A DNA stretch of 64,000 nt from Anthoceros angustus (taxonomy: Eukaryota; Streptophyta; Anthocerotopsida; Anthocerotales; Anthocerotaceae), in the NCBI GenBank assembly GCA_010909165.1, contig MU008160.1, positions 1,116,001 to 1,180,000 on the forward strand. Direction: 5' to 3'. Made by a program: the position numbers and the translations under genes. The notes under the pieces were generated by a model, which searched no databases, had not been told where the DNA came from, and saw only the letters and a list, made by a program, of their open reading frames with translations. Each line of letters starts with the position of its first letter. The first letter of the stretch is position 1. Positions 1-11,561 of this stretch are shown piece after piece.

Positions 1-392
1 CTTTGAAGCTCACTGCTCCATTCCAATTCCCTATCTACAACGGCACTTCTTGCAATTCACCTTTGTGTTGCAGCATTCCTTTAGCTTGTTTCACTCTACA
101 TGGCTCATATGTACTAGCCCATGTCAAACCAAGCTTGCTTGCCTTGCTAGGAGAAATGAAATTATGTGTTCTAAGTCAAGCAACATCCTCGCTCGCTCCA
201 TTTATACATCCATGTATGTACATGAGCTCTCCACCCGCCCTCCGAATAGTCTGTCCTCGGCACTGAGACTCACCACATGCGGCCTTCGCAACATGTGGCC
301 GATCCGTCATTTGGGATCCTCGGATCCGCCACTGTAATCCCGAGTCTTGGTGTGGATCTCCTTATACGAGAGTTTGTTCAAGATTCGGGCAT

Positions 393-1407
393 TCATTTGC
401 ATAATGTCCGGCTCTCCACATGAGTAGCATACTCCTTTTCGAGAACCCATACTTGTTGTTCTCGAGCTCCTCTCGATTCCTCGATTTCTTCATGAAATTT
501 CCTCTTGAATTGCCTCTTGCAATTCCATTTCCATGTCCTTAGCAGCTCCTCTGCTAGCACTACTACAGCTTCCTCTAGTTTGGGCATACCGACCACGGGT
601 ACTGCCTCGAAATCTTCTAGAGGAGTTGGATGTACTAGAATGGAAACTATATGGAATGGCATCTGCTGCTGTAATGGCCTCTGCCAATGTAGTTGGACTA
701 TGCAACTCAATTACATTAGCCCAATCCTTCAAACCACCATGAAGCGATGCGGTTTGTCATCTTCACTCATGGTAGTGCGATTGCATGACTTCAGAAGGTA
801 CTTACATAATCTCGTCTGACTGTTTGCTTGATATTGTCAAGGCTGCCTACTTAGACGAAGCATTCGCAGTTGAACCGCTTCTTGAGGGCTTCTTTGAAGG
901 ATGCCCGATGCAGTGATGGTATGTGCTCGGTTACCCTGGGCAACATTAGCACCATAACTCCGCCACCAGACAAAGCATAGCCCTTTAAGAAATTGCCAAC
1001 AATACCTAAGTAGTACTCGGCTCAACACCAGATGAGGCGAGATAAGTCTCAATAGAATAGATCCAAGAATCAATGACTTGCAGATCTCTTTCTCCCTCAT
1101 ACTTATCTGGTAGGGCTAGCTTCATGCTCGATTTTGAGCCACTTTGAAGATGCTCAATTGGGGAAGATTTCTTGTTGTTCTTCGCATCTTCGCCTTGTTG
1201 AGATGGGCTCTGGATTCGCTTTGTCTTCTTCCTTGAAGTCATTACATCGTCCAAGACACTGGAAGAACTTGATAAAGTACTTCCACCATCCGTTCTTCGG
1301 TCCTCGACTTCTCTCGATGGGCCTGTGCTCTCGGGCGCTCTCACTTCCTCTTGTTCGACGATGATGAATCTTGGCTTGAGGCGGATGATCGGAGACCGCT
1401 TCTTCAC
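393..1407 (-). pseudogene. gag polyprotein of gypsy element, frame-broken
   Basis: The first segment (1407-1006, 133 aa) starts with a basic, serine-rich N-terminus and ends in the gag-like stretch LALPDKYEGERDLQVIDSW, followed by IYSIETYL. This resembles the start of plant Retrotrans_gag domains. The next conserved segment is in another frame (about 732-490: KDWANVIELHSPTTLAEAIT, then a Ser/Arg-rich tail). A degenerate zinc knuckle, CYSCGEPD, lies near 410-430, but the expected His and last Cys are replaced. Stops and frame changes between segments indicate a pseudogene. Gag would form the particle that packages element RNA. Confidence 0.7.
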
Positions 1408-1467
1408 CTCTCCTTACGCTTCTCATTGACCATCTTGTGCACTCTCTAGTCACTCGGAGGAATGGAC

Positions 1468-1481
1468 TACGCCCGATACCA
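1468..1481 (-). promoter_or_regulatory. retrotransposon primer-binding site, tRNA-iMet-like
   Basis: On the minus strand, TGGTATCGGGCGTAG begins four bases after the LTR end. It matches the common plant PBS complementary to initiator-methionine tRNA (TGGTATCAGAGC) over its first seven bases and then diverges. Position and sequence together mark the 5' LTR boundary. Confidence 0.7.
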
Positions 1482-1485
1482 CTCA

Positions 1486-2045
1486 AGTAACACCCCTCAC
1501 TGCGCTGTAAGGAAGCGACAAGTCTTGGCTTCCAGTCTAGGACCTCGCCAATTCACTCCACAAGAGACTTGCACGATTCTCAACGCCTCAACCTCACAAC
1601 ACGACTAGGCTCCAAGTAGCCCGCCGTCCACTGACGACTCGCAGGCCACCTCCTCGAGGTGCTGCTCTTTATTGCAAGAATACAACGATGGAATCTGGCT
1701 ATCTATTCCATGACAAGCTCACAAGCTAGCTCTCCACAACTCTCTCAACACAAGGCTTGCAGAGCACACTTGCCTGCTCTCTCAAAGAGTGAGTCCCACT
1801 TGTTACTTGTTCCTCAAAGCCCTTGCTCTAGCTCTTATATATCCCGTAGCCTGACCTTAACTAGGTAGCTGTTAAATCTAGGGATTCTTACAGACCACTG
1901 ATCACTAAAAGTCCTCTCTAGGCAGTTCCTCTCTAAAGAGATTGCATGAAGCATGCAACACATGCATCACAGGACAGCTACTAACTTAGCTTTTTACCTT
2001 TTTCAACTTTTCACCTTTCTACCTTATTTCATCATTGCCGTTACT
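1486..2045 (-). repeat. 5' LTR of gypsy element (560 bp)
   Basis: The block aligns along its length with the LTR at 22210-22977, sharing segments such as CCTCGCCAATTCA, CTCTCAACACAAGGCTT and GATTCTTACAGACCACT. The ends are short inverted repeats (AGTAAC...GTTACT). A minus-strand TATA box (GGGATATATAAG) lies at 1834-1845. It is 208 bp shorter than the other copy because it lacks an internal tandem repeat and extra copies of a TAGGCAGCTGTTAA-like unit. Confidence 0.82.
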
Positions 2046-2469
2046 ATTCTGGCATATTGCACGAGTTTGGTGTGGAAAAATATGCCCCGTCCCTCCTCCG
2101 TCCGCTTTGGTATGCCATAGTCACGTAGCCATTTACAGCGTTTTGCAAGTCGAACAAAGTTCATAATGGGCTCCCCTCGGTTCGGGTAGATGAGTTTTCC
2201 ATCTCCATTGGTCCATAATGGCCCAAAAGTTCCTTATTTCTGCCATGAACGACTCTCATGCGCAAGATGCATACACAATGCATTGAGCTAGGAGCTGAAG
2301 AACGGTACCTTCTAATCTGTCTCAGCAGTATGTACATCCCAATGCCCGCAGTTGGAGGAAGGTACCAAGCGTCTGCGTCCTCCATCAGAGTGGCATGGAT
2401 GATCGTTCCCACGCGTGGCCATGGCCTACATCTTCATCTTCCTCACTGCTGTCGCATCCATTGCAAGAA
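2046..2469. other. no recognisable gene
   Basis: This stretch lies between the gypsy LTR and the SSF region. A short open frame exists on each strand, but neither shows a family signature. Any target-site duplication would begin at 2046 (ATTCT), but the partner flank is outside the window. Confidence 0.4.
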
Positions 2470-2720
2470 AAGCTGAGCCCACAACAGTAGATGATTTCCT
2501 GCAAGACTTGGAGGAATCTCATCACCAAGGCAGCAAGCTTGATGAGAGCCGAAATCTGCACAATTGGTAGAGTTTCTTGCTCCACGCGGAGGCAGGGGAT
2601 CATGCTTTCAGCAATTGCAAACAGCAGAGCAGCAAGTCAAGCCCAAGTCAAGAGGCTCGTGAAGTACATGTGTAGTGGAAACTGTCGGGAGGTTCAGAGA
2701 CCCCAACAACCATGTACCTG
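2470..2720 (+). repeat. duplicated segment, inverted copy at 12870-13150
   Basis: The segment begins AAGCTGAGCCCACAACAG and includes GGCGGAGG-type and AGAGACCCCAACAACC blocks. It matches the reverse complement of 12870-13150 with substitutions and gaps. A plus-strand frame across it reads AEPTTVDDFLQDLEESHHQG, a possible old exon I cannot assign. It sits immediately upstream of the first SSF copy. The inverted copy sits upstream of the second SSF copy, so the segment probably travelled with that gene. Confidence 0.6.
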
Positions 2721-2782
2721 CCTGCGTTTGCCTTCTCCCAACGTAGCGCAAGATTTTGGCGGCGAGCGCATACTTATAGGAA

Positions 2783-4841
2783 TTGAGGCATACAAACTGC
2801 GGGGAATGGACGAAGCAGCTGACTCGCTCGTTTTCCAGAGCAAGGCAGGGCAAGGACACCACTCAATTCTTCTTGACAGCACGGGGAACAGCTGGAGCGT
2901 TCAGGATTGCCTGGTCTCTCTACGCGGCAGAGATGGTGTCATGGGCAGTTTTCGCCCTCCCATCCTACGCTTATGGATATGGTGAGAGGCGGGTGTGCTG
3001 GGGCTGGGCAAGCCTGCTCGTCTCTGCTATGATCAGATTTGACTCATGGCTCAACTGTGGGGGTTGTGGAGCTTGTGTCCTACGCAGTGGGTTGTGGCCT
3101 TCTCGTGCTGTTGCAGGGTTTCTTTGGCGGCCACATCACAAGGAGGCTGCCGAATGTCATGTCCTTCCCAGACTTCATTAGGAAGGTAAGTTAGCTGTCT
3201 TCGGTGCATTGGGAACCACTTGTAGGAACCAATTCTTGAGATGCTGGAGGATGGTGACTCCTGAACTGCTCTTCAGAGATTTGGTGTGGGTCACCCTCAT
3301 CATGGTGCTCGGCATGGCTATTGCTCTAACTGCCGAGATGACAGCCGCAGGAGACCTTTTCAGTGATGTCATTGGGACCATTCGTGTACCCATGGTTGTC
3401 CTGATCGCCATGGTGTCTATGGTGTACACGGCTGGTGGAGGGCTTTATGTGAGCATGATCACTGACCAGCTGCAGGCTGGCCTCACCCTTGTACTCCTGG
3501 CAATTTTTATCGTGCTTGTGGCTGTCGCCTTCAGGGAAGCACTTCCCACACCAGTACCCAAGAACCTCGGTGCCACCTACCCAGGTGAGTCACGATCTGT
3601 CTATGTCCTTGCTGGCAAAGCTTGCTTGTTCGGCAGCGAAGCCCCTTCTACAGCCCCCTCATATCATGCTGACTGTACAGGGTATGCCTCCATTGCGACA
3701 ATGCCGATCTCCCTGATATCAGTCTCGGTGTTCAGTGAGGCAGTGTGGCAGCGCTGTTGGGCATCTGCTAGTGACCGAGAATTGAAGCAGGGTGCTTTAT
3801 GGGGAGCTTGCCAGGTAATGCATATGTCCTCTGGATGGTAATCTGATGTTGGGGTTGAGAAAAGCCGATGTTGAGAAAAGCCAATGTGGTGTTTTAGCAG
3901 GACCATTTAAAGGCTTATGCCCCGTGTGCTAGGTGACTCTGGTGTGCTTCTTCTTTGGATTCGGTGGGTACCTCGCAGCCTGGTCTGGGGAGTTTGTGCC
4001 TTCTGGACCAGATGACTATGGCAACACCATTTTCTTCTCATTACTTACAAACAGCGATGGAGTCCAGGTATGGCACTGTCCCCATGGTTGTCGTCTAATG
4101 TCTGTACATAGTTTAACATATACAGTGTGATTGTGCATTGCACAACCCTATTTTATGTGTGTTCCAGTTGCAGGTAGTATGGGTCACTATCGTCGTGGCT
4201 ATTCTCGCAGTGGTTATGAGCGAATCAGCTCAAAGATTCTCTACAAAATGCACTCACAAACTGCATTGCAGGTTTGTTTCTGCCAAACCACTCTGTTATG
4301 TGGAGCCGTATGTTGATGGCTGTTATAACGATACCATGCCTGCTGGTATCACTCAGGGTAGGCAAACAGTGCCATTGCTTGTTGGATCTGTGTCTGAACT
4401 GATGACAAACACTGACTCATATCGTGTCCCTCTGCCTAGGGTTATAACTTAAACAGCCTTTTCCTCATCATCAACATCGTGACATCCACATCCGCGATCC
4501 CGATCATGTCAACGTTGTTCACCGGCCACTGGGCTGAGCGCATAGTGACACCTATCTCAACCCTTTGTGGCTGCTTGTCTGGATTGATATTTGTGATTGT
4601 CTATGGAGCCATTCGCAGCAACGGGTGGGGTATTAGCGTGTCCAAATCCTTTCATCTTGTAACTCTCCAAGCTCTAGTCCCATACTTCCACTCACAACAC
4701 CTTGACCCCAACTTCTGTTGCTTGCCCGTCCTGCCACAGGGGTTCTTCGATCAGTATGACTGGCCACCTTTTATTATTGTCTGGGTAGCCTCTGGGTCAG
4801 GACTCCTGGTTGCAGCAGCAATTGAGATCCCCACACGCTAA
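2783..4841 (+). pseudogene. sodium:solute symporter (SSF/SLC5-like) gene, copy 1, probably broken
   Basis: Exon-like blocks with GT-AG borders encode a multi-pass SSF transporter. They are about 2783-2981 (QGKDTTQFFLTARGTAGAF), 3065-3185 (LLVLLQGFFGGHI), 3277-3584 (several hydrophobic spans), 3681-3814 (FSEAVWQRCWAS, an SSF-type motif), 3933-4067, 4174-4357, and 4440 to the stop near 4841. SSF proteins couple solute uptake to an ion gradient; the solute cannot be read here. Two defects are visible. The intron acceptor near 3062 is lost relative to copy 2. A one-base shift near 4228 separates VVMSESA from DSLQNALTNC. Introns are about 80-120 bp. The first membrane segment seen in copy 2 (13991-14093) is not evident upstream. 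Confidence 0.75.
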
Positions 4842-5730
4842 TGTCTGGGAATCCCTTTACAGCCCAAGGCCTCTAGAGGCAGAGCTCTCTGACAGACGAG
4901 CTTAAATCTCTGACGGCGAATCGAAAGAGTTGGCTGAAAGAAGTGCCATTTCCAAGAAGAGCCTATAATTAGTCCCTCCCCCTTCCACCCAGCTCGATGT
5001 GAAATCCAGCCAGCCTGTTGAAAAGCTCCCTAGGATCTCTGTCCGCAATGGGCCTGATGTTGTAAGGCTCTCCAAGATTCCTGCCCACAATGGCCCCTAT
5101 TATTATAAGGCTTTCTTGGTATAGTATAGTATAGTGGGTTATCTCCCCGGGTATTCGAGGTCCTCTAAATTAAGTGGAATATAAATATTATATCTATTAA
5201 AAAAACTTGGTAAGAATTTTTTATTCCCTTACTATCAATTAGGGAATTATATAATAAGATGATTAATCAAATATTTATCTTTTTGGTTGGTTAGTCTATA
5301 ACATACTAATATTTAATTTCACTCTAGTGATTAGATGATTTATTTGTAAATAAAGTAGTTGGTTAGCTAATGCGGTATTCAATTTGGTAGTTGGCTAGTC
5401 AAGTAATTATTATCATTGAGGACTAGAATTATATTTTTATTTGGAAATTCTTCGGTTTATATAAGAAAAATGCTGCACATAATGGTCTCATCGAGACCCA
5501 TTATTGATATTAATGATAATAATTCATGAATTTCTACCGCTGGATGGAAGCTAGTGGCAGGGACAAAATAGTACAGGAGTTCTATGATGCATAACGAGTG
5601 ATGTATTGTGTAACTAGCAAATCAACTTGCATTATCATTATTACACATCTTTTTGCAGGTTCAAAGCTAATAACTTACGTGGTTACAAAAATGTTTGGAG
5701 AATATTAAAACTTTTCTGGTTTATCATTTT
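4842..5730. other. SSF 3' flank, then AT-rich DNA without a gene
   Basis: The first 200 bases still align with the sequence after SSF copy 2 (for example CTGACAGACGAGCT), so the old gene tail or 3' UTR extends to about 5060. From 5100 on the sequence is AT-rich, starting with a short TATAG repeat (AGTATAGTATAGTG). No coding or RNA signal is seen. Confidence 0.45.
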
Positions 5731-5842
5731 TAGTGTTAAAATTAAGCATAAATTTAATAAGAGGGAGTATAATCAATTTTTCTCCTTTGTTTTTTATAGT
5801 GTTAAAATAAAGCATAAATTTAATAAGAGAGAGTACAATTGA
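5731..5842. repeat. two-copy direct repeat (66-bp period)
   Basis: TAGTGTTAAAATTAAGCATA followed by AATTTAATAAGAGGGAGTA recurs 66 bp later with a few changes. Short predicted peptides on both strands come only from this repeat. Confidence 0.75.
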
Positions 5843-6551
5843 TCTTGATTTAATCAAGCACAAGCTAAAACAAAACCATCTAAACAAAAGGCTCCTACTA
5901 GGATTTGAAAAGCAATGGTGACCATCTAGATTGTTCGCCTCCTCCTACCTAACAATAATCGAAGTTCCTCCGAGTCGTAGCTAGCCAAAACCTAAGATCC
6001 TCCTCATACTGAGCAAAACTTTGCATTTCTCCGCACAAACAGCGGAAACCTATGTTCCTTCTTAAACCTGCCCAAATCCCAAGGAGAGCAAGATATCAAA
6101 GTGCAATGAGTCGATCACCTTGTGTATTTGTATCTGAGCTAGGATGAAGATTCACCATAAATTCATGGTGAGCTAGGAAGAAGGTCTGCCAAAAATTCAT
6201 GGTGGTCTAGATTTTGTGACTCTTGATACGCGGCCAAACCTTTAAGGCTGCTTGGCACATTCTACAGTCACACAAAGAAAACAAACTTTCATGAGTGCAA
6301 TTTGCCATATGCCTATTCTATAAACACCATTTTTCAGCATAAGTTCATATTCACCTGCTTTTCGTCTTTAGTTGCATATCTCTCAAGTGGTATTTTAACA
6401 TTCGGTGAAGGTAAAGCAGGGTATAAAATCTGGACAGCAAAGGAAAAAGGAGAAAAACATGAAGTGAGTGTAAACTCACTTCACACATGCAGTAGCAAGT
6501 TACATTCACTTCACACATGCAAAAGCAAGTCATTACTGACAACAACCTGAA

Positions 6552-6800
6552 TCAGTTTTGGGATCGATGAATCCAAACTTGCATGATTAAAAATAAATCA
6601 TTTACCTCCAAATTCTTTTTCACAATCTTTGAGTGACGTCTAACGGGTCTCCCCATGAACCCTGATTTCTCAAGGCTGGTATCATTGAATATGTCAACCT
6701 CTTCAGCTTTACGCTTTTGAGATGTTCCAAGGAGTCCGTCATTGGACGCGTCACCTTCTTCATTGATATGTTTTCCCTTCTTCTGTGACTTTCTCACCAT
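6552..6800 (-). CDS. hypothetical basic protein or transposon exon, weak
   Basis: An open frame beginning MVRKSQKKGKHINEEG (inner Met at 6800) encodes a lysine-rich, possibly nuclear peptide with QKRKAEE and RRHSKIVKKNLE. It could be a first or internal exon of a transposon-associated gene. No family is recognised, and the surrounding DNA is AT-rich and repetitive. Coding status is uncertain. Confidence 0.2.
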   Translation of the reverse strand: MVRKSQKKGKHINEEGDASNDGLLGTSQKRKAEEVDIFNDTSLEKSGFMGRPVRRHSKIVKKNLEVNDLFLIMQVWIHRSQN

Positions 6801-6814
6801 CCTGCAATATAAAT

Positions 6815-7375
6815 TCATGGAGATGCAATATAAATTCATGGAGAGTAAAGCAACATATTATGTAAAATGAAAAATATAAATAAACTCAAACTTAGGTACA
6901 TACATGTGAGGTTAGTACTATGTACGAAGAAGCTAGTGAACACAACATATCATGTAACATAAAAAATATATAAATGAACTTAAACTTAGGTACATACTTG
7001 TGAGGTTAGTATAATGAGCTGTGAACACGTCTCAATGGTTGTACATGTGGAGGATCCTAGAATCCTTTAGTATACATATAGCTGAAAGCAATCTCAATGA
7101 AAGAAAAAACAAAATAAAAACAGCATAGAAGTAGCTTCATTGAATGCACATATATAGGCTGAGTAGAAATTTTTCGAGAAATAATATCGATAACATTTGA
7201 GGAGATAGTTGCGCACAATGCTAGGATCCTATTTAGGATCCTATAGTACATATGTGGCAAATGAAAGACACAATCAAAATAAAAAAAAAACCATAGAAAT
7301 ACCTTCATTGAAAGCACATATATATAAACTTAACCGAAATTTAAGGAACAATAATAAATGACATCAAGAACATAC
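6815..7375. repeat. local direct duplications in AT-rich DNA
   Basis: Three duplications overlap here. A 17-bp unit containing ATATAAATTCATGGA occurs twice (about 6815-6845). A roughly 110-bp block with AACTTAGGTACATAC recurs at about 6850 and 6950. A roughly 170-bp block with AGGATCCTA...TTCATTGAA.GCACATATATA recurs at about 7050 and 7215. The copies differ by substitutions and small gaps, so they are old. No gene is seen. Confidence 0.65.
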
Positions 7376-9800
7376 AAACGGGAAAAGCTTTACTCTTAAG
7401 CTGAGCCTCATCCAACAGCCCTATTCTCAATTCATAGTGGCTCTCAAGTTGTGGGTCATTTGAGAGCCTTAGTTGTGGCTCTCAAGTTGTGGCTCATCCA
7501 AGCTTTCAAGTTGTAGTTCACCTTATTTATATTGCTAGGTTTCAATATTGGAAGCCTAACATGTCCATCTAATTGAGATTGTTAACCTATTAAATAATTC
7601 AGTTTAAAATATAATTATATAATATATAAATATAAATTACTTATTTAAATTTAAGTCAATTAGCCCAATATGTAGTCTCCTCCTTAATAACTGAAGTAGG
7701 CTAGGTATTGAGTTATCGAAAGGAGAACTTAAGACATGAAGACATGAATTCTTAGAAACCTCGAACCAAGGGTGTTTGGTTACTAAGATGGGTTACTTAC
7801 CCTAGCAATGAAGTTATCCTTTAGAGGTGAGGACCTCTTAGAAAAGGCCCTCAAGGAGTGCTGAGTTTGAACACAAGTACCTACTGAGCTGGAAGCCAGG
7901 TAGGGAGTTACATATGTACCCCGCTATCACCTCCATTCCACCGCCCTGCTGGCAAAAGCTTAATTGGGAAGGCTTTGAAATTAGTTCCTAAATAATCAGA
8001 AAAATTAGTTCCTAAATATTCCTACAATAGGAATATTACAAACAAGCCGGGGCCTGCATGACATCCATCCATTCATGACATGTCGAACTATATGCCTGTT
8101 TCGGGGTACTATACCTATTGTATACATGTCTGACATGCTTAGATTATGTCCTAGGCTTGTCGTAACTCTGTGGGCATCACAATCCTATCGATCTCTGAAG
8201 GCCTAGGCTAGACGTAGCTCCCTGCACGTCACATTCTTATCAATCTCTGAAGGCCATTAAGGCCTACAAGCTACTCGCCATACCGTACGGTCGTGGCAGG
8301 CCATGGCCTTCTCGAGTTCATGCTATGCACACAGGCTACCATCGCTTCATGTCTCGTCGGACGATGGCAGTGTAGAATGAGATCACGGTTAGCAGCATTC
8401 GAGTAGCAAATCCAAGTTAGGGGAATTGTTACCTTCTAGACACGCATTTTCAAAAGACCTGGTTCTAGCCCGATCCCCCCACAAGTTGCTTTGCAATCAA
8501 AGCCAGCTCTAACAAGGTCTCTTAAGACGTGGAGACAGGCTCCACTTTTTAGAGCCATACATTGAAATGATCAAATTTGACCTCTTTAAAATTAAAAAAA
8601 TCCTGTTTTGGGGGAATTTTCAAAAAAAAGGGGCAAAAAACACACGTTTTGGAGAGCCCAAAGTGATCTAAAAAGTTCATGTTGCAGTTTACTGGTTCGT
8701 ACAGAGCTCGAACTGCTACTAACTAGTCCTCCATATGTCTTGCTCAACTTACAACCTCGCTTTGTGCTCCCGATAGCACGTTTATGCTTTGTCCCCCAAG
8801 TACTTCCGCATTTGAATGGAGCCGTATTGATTCAACTCAGCCACAACTAGCAAATGGGTGGACACCTCTTCATACCTAAACATGCTAAGAAATCACACAC
8901 ACACACTCATGATCTTGATGGCACAAGACAAGCACTACGTGGCCAGAGCATTGTTCAGTCCTCCAACATGTTGTTTCAAGTTCCCAACAAGCACACAAGC
9001 AATGTCAGTATTGTGTAATCGGATAAAAGGAAACCAGATTTTGATTACTAGCTGAAAACGGGCTGTGTTCTTCACAAGCTTGCCCAATAGGACTCACATA
9101 AAGCTGCATCCATGGCTGCTTGCTGGTGCCTTGTAGCTAGCTTGGACTTGCCCCATTAAGACCCAGATCCCGCCGTGGTCGCCCACCTTGACGAGACAAA
9201 GCTCAAACGATGTTGGAGCCTCGGCCCTAGCGTCAAGCATAATGTTTCAACTGGAAATGACCTATACTAGGCCATTAATTAATCTAAATTGATTTCAACC
9301 TCTATGATATACAGCAAAATGGACAACTAGCATAATGTTCTTTTACTAGCCCAATTTAAGATCGCCTTCACCTGGCAATCACCTAGAACAAGCTTGACAG
9401 CTATCGTGCAAAACAGGACGCTTACACGATATATCAGCGTTAGACAAAATCAGCCATGCATATAGCTAAGCACATCACAAGAAAAGCCCAAGAACACACA
9501 AGCTTTCTAGATAAACATTGTAGCCTACATCCTGCAATAGCTATCTGGCTGTCAAGGATGATCCCTTGGGGCAACTCAGCCACGAATAGCAAATGGGTGG
9601 GCACCACTTTCATACACCTGCCCCTCCCCCCAAGATTGGAGAGGATGGACAATCAAGGCCTATGGTTAGCAAGGTGGCCACCCTTGAGGTGTATAAGCAG
9701 GGCAAAACCACAAACCAGATGGCACATTGGGCAATTCAAGTGTTAAACAAAACAAGTGAAACTAGCATTGCACCCATCACACAAAAGCATCTTGTTTGCA
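7376..9800. other. no recognisable gene; dispersed repeats
   Basis: CTCTCAAGTTGTGG recurs at about 7440-7520. A block with ACTCAGCCAC.A.TAGCAAATGGGTGG occurs at about 8835 and again at about 9577, showing a second local duplication. CTCTGAAGGCC blocks repeat at 8190-8260. No convincing protein family, tRNA or rRNA is visible. Confidence 0.45.
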
Positions 9801-9804
9801 TCAT

Positions 9805-10263
9805 CTATTCACTGGCAGATTTGACAAGGCAAGTTAGTAGGAGGGACCCAACTAGCTGTGAGGTAGGGTCTAAGTTGGGCGGGTGGCAAGGCGCACAATT
9901 CTTGGAATTGTCGGGGATGGTCCGTCCATCAACACCTTCGAGCACCAGCACAACGTTTTCATGCACCATCTTCACCCGAAGAATGTGCCTACTTGTTGAA
10001 GCATCCAAAGTATCAGACTTTTGCTGCTGCAAGTAAACGTAGTCCCCAACCAGAAATTTTCGAAGCTTGGGGCGATAACTTCCTCCCCTCAAATGGGCGA
10101 AGCAAGGACTTAGCAAATTGTGCTGAGCTGGATAGCATTGCAAGGACTGGGACCTTTCCTCCCCTACATCGCTATGGGCTACTGTGTGTCCAAGCATGCC
10201 AGCTTGGACATACAGTAAGTACTTCTTGCCGTTTGGAAGAAAGCCTTTGCCACCATCTACCAT
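9805..10263 (-). pseudogene. retroelement integrase C-terminal region, remnant
   Basis: The minus-strand frame contains PKLRKFLVGDYVYLQQQ, then DTLDASTSRHILRV and VLEGVDGRTI, ending in CAPCHPPNLDPT. The pattern fits the SH3-like C-terminal part of a gypsy-type integrase (a GDYVYL strand followed by a short beta-rich segment). It lies just downstream, on the same strand, of the methyltransferase-like module. No reverse transcriptase or catalytic integrase core lies between them, so I infer an internal deletion of most of pol. Confidence 0.55.
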
Positions 10264-10313
10264 TGCAGCTCAAATGGAGCTGGTAGTAGACTTGGACAGC
10301 CCTGCTTTTTGGG

Positions 10314-11561
10314 CTAAAGTGGTGGCTGAACGAGCTGCTTTATTTCGCCGGGTGATGCCCATGGCCATGCACAATTTGCAGCATCGAGACACCTATGTGG
10401 TTTCACTGTGGAGCCAATTGAAAACCCCATGGCCCTTTCTCTTTCATCAGCAAGGGGCTCGTCCCAGCAATGCTTAGTGGTGTCGAACATCATGCCCGCA
10501 CCTTGATTGCGGAAAGCATGAGACTTGGGAAAGTTGACAAAAGTTGGCCAAGCTGATCTTAGCTTCCCTGGATGGTTAGCTGGAAACCAATTGCAATTCG
10601 ATGGCTCTTGATGGAGTAGCTGCTGGGGAACCCAACCGGGATTCATGACATCTTGGACCTTGCGATCAACATCTCGCTCCAGCTTGGCTAAGGTGGACTC
10701 TAGAATGGAGTGAGGAGCGAGGTTTGTCCAGAAATTCCTCAACTGATGGGCATAAGAGCCACATTGAGCAGCGTCCACAAGCAAAGGGCGACCAGCAAAA
10801 TGTTGAATCAATGCCATATCTAGGTGCATGCTTGGCTTAGGATCTAGCTGAGCTAGAGTGTTCTCAAGGATATAAGCTAGTTGTGGGGAAACTTGCCAGG
10901 CATGTTGCAAACATACCATCAGATATGCAAAAAGCCCAAAGCGTGGATCATGAAGTCCATCACCCCGTCTCGCAGCTGAAAATCCTTGACACTCCTAGCC
11001 TGCAATGATAAGATTCACATGGCCGAGTATTGTCCAACGGCTAGCTTGAATGAGTCGAACATAAGCTGGAAAATTGGAAAATGCTGCATGTCAAGCACTC
11101 GCACATACTTGGCAATTTTGACCCCTGCCCTCAAAATTGCCTCCAGCTCGGTAGCCATGCCTGCGAATAGCTCAACCAGCACGACTCCATCAATGTGTGG
11201 TTGCCATGTGACCAGAGACTATTGTAGAGGTGAGACAAGTTGGCTAGCAGCTATCTTGAAACTTGTGAAGGTCTCCATAGCTTGCTGAACTTGAAGGCAT
11301 CTTTGCTTGGAAAAGTGGTAAGCGAGGTCTTGTGGCTAGTGATGCTGCCAACTCATCTGGCAGTGTGGGCAAGAATTTCTCGTCTTGTTGCAACTCATCC
11401 ACCCAGTTGTTGCATTGTTGTAATTGAGATGCACAAGCATGAAGGTGGAAAGTTTCCTCCAATTGTCGAGTTTGGACTTCAGCAACTGCAGCAGTGGCTT
11501 CTTCTCCATGCAAGTTGAGTGGAATTGAAGCCATGACACGTTCCCTATTGGTTGAGGGCAC
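10314..11561 (-). pseudogene. C5-cytosine methyltransferase-like module of a gypsy-type element, copy 1
   Basis: Read on the minus strand: a Gln/Glu-rich coiled-coil N-terminus (MASIPLNLHGEEATAAVAEV); motif I-like VELFAGMATELEAILRAG (11180-11125); catalytic-loop-like AG(stop)ECQGFSAA with Cys at about 10990; motif-VI-like YILENT (10875-10858); DAAQCGSYAHQLRNFWTN (about 10790-10735); and ADERERAMGFSIGST near 10450-10408, like the conserved C-terminal target-domain/motif X segment. Order and spacing match a C5 DNA methyltransferase, with ECQ in place of the usual PCQ. Defects are an in-frame TAG directly before ECQ (10995-10997), another TAG before motif I, and a frameshift between motif I and ECQ. 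The stretch from ECQ to the end is open. Normally such an enzyme methylates cytosine in DNA; this copy looks dead. Confidence 0.68.

Larger units (their letters stand above)
1..2045 (-). mobile_element. Ty3/gypsy LTR retrotransposon, 5' part (runs off left edge)
   Basis: Read on the minus strand, an LTR (2045-1486) is followed by a primer-binding site and then gag (1407 downward). This is the normal 5' order of an LTR retrotransposon. The rest of the element lies beyond base 1. Its LTR belongs to the same family as the one at 22210-22977, where integrase and chromodomain sequence are present, so I infer a Ty3/gypsy chromovirus. The two are separate insertions: both read minus, but one shows a 5' end and the other a 3' end. 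Gag frames are interrupted, so this copy is probably inactive. Confidence 0.8.

Noticed and set aside
2783-4841. Naming the transporter DUR3 (urea)
   Set aside because: The SSF motif and membrane pattern are clear, but the TARGTAGAFRIAW-type N-terminal region does not match the plant urea transporter closely enough to assign a substrate.
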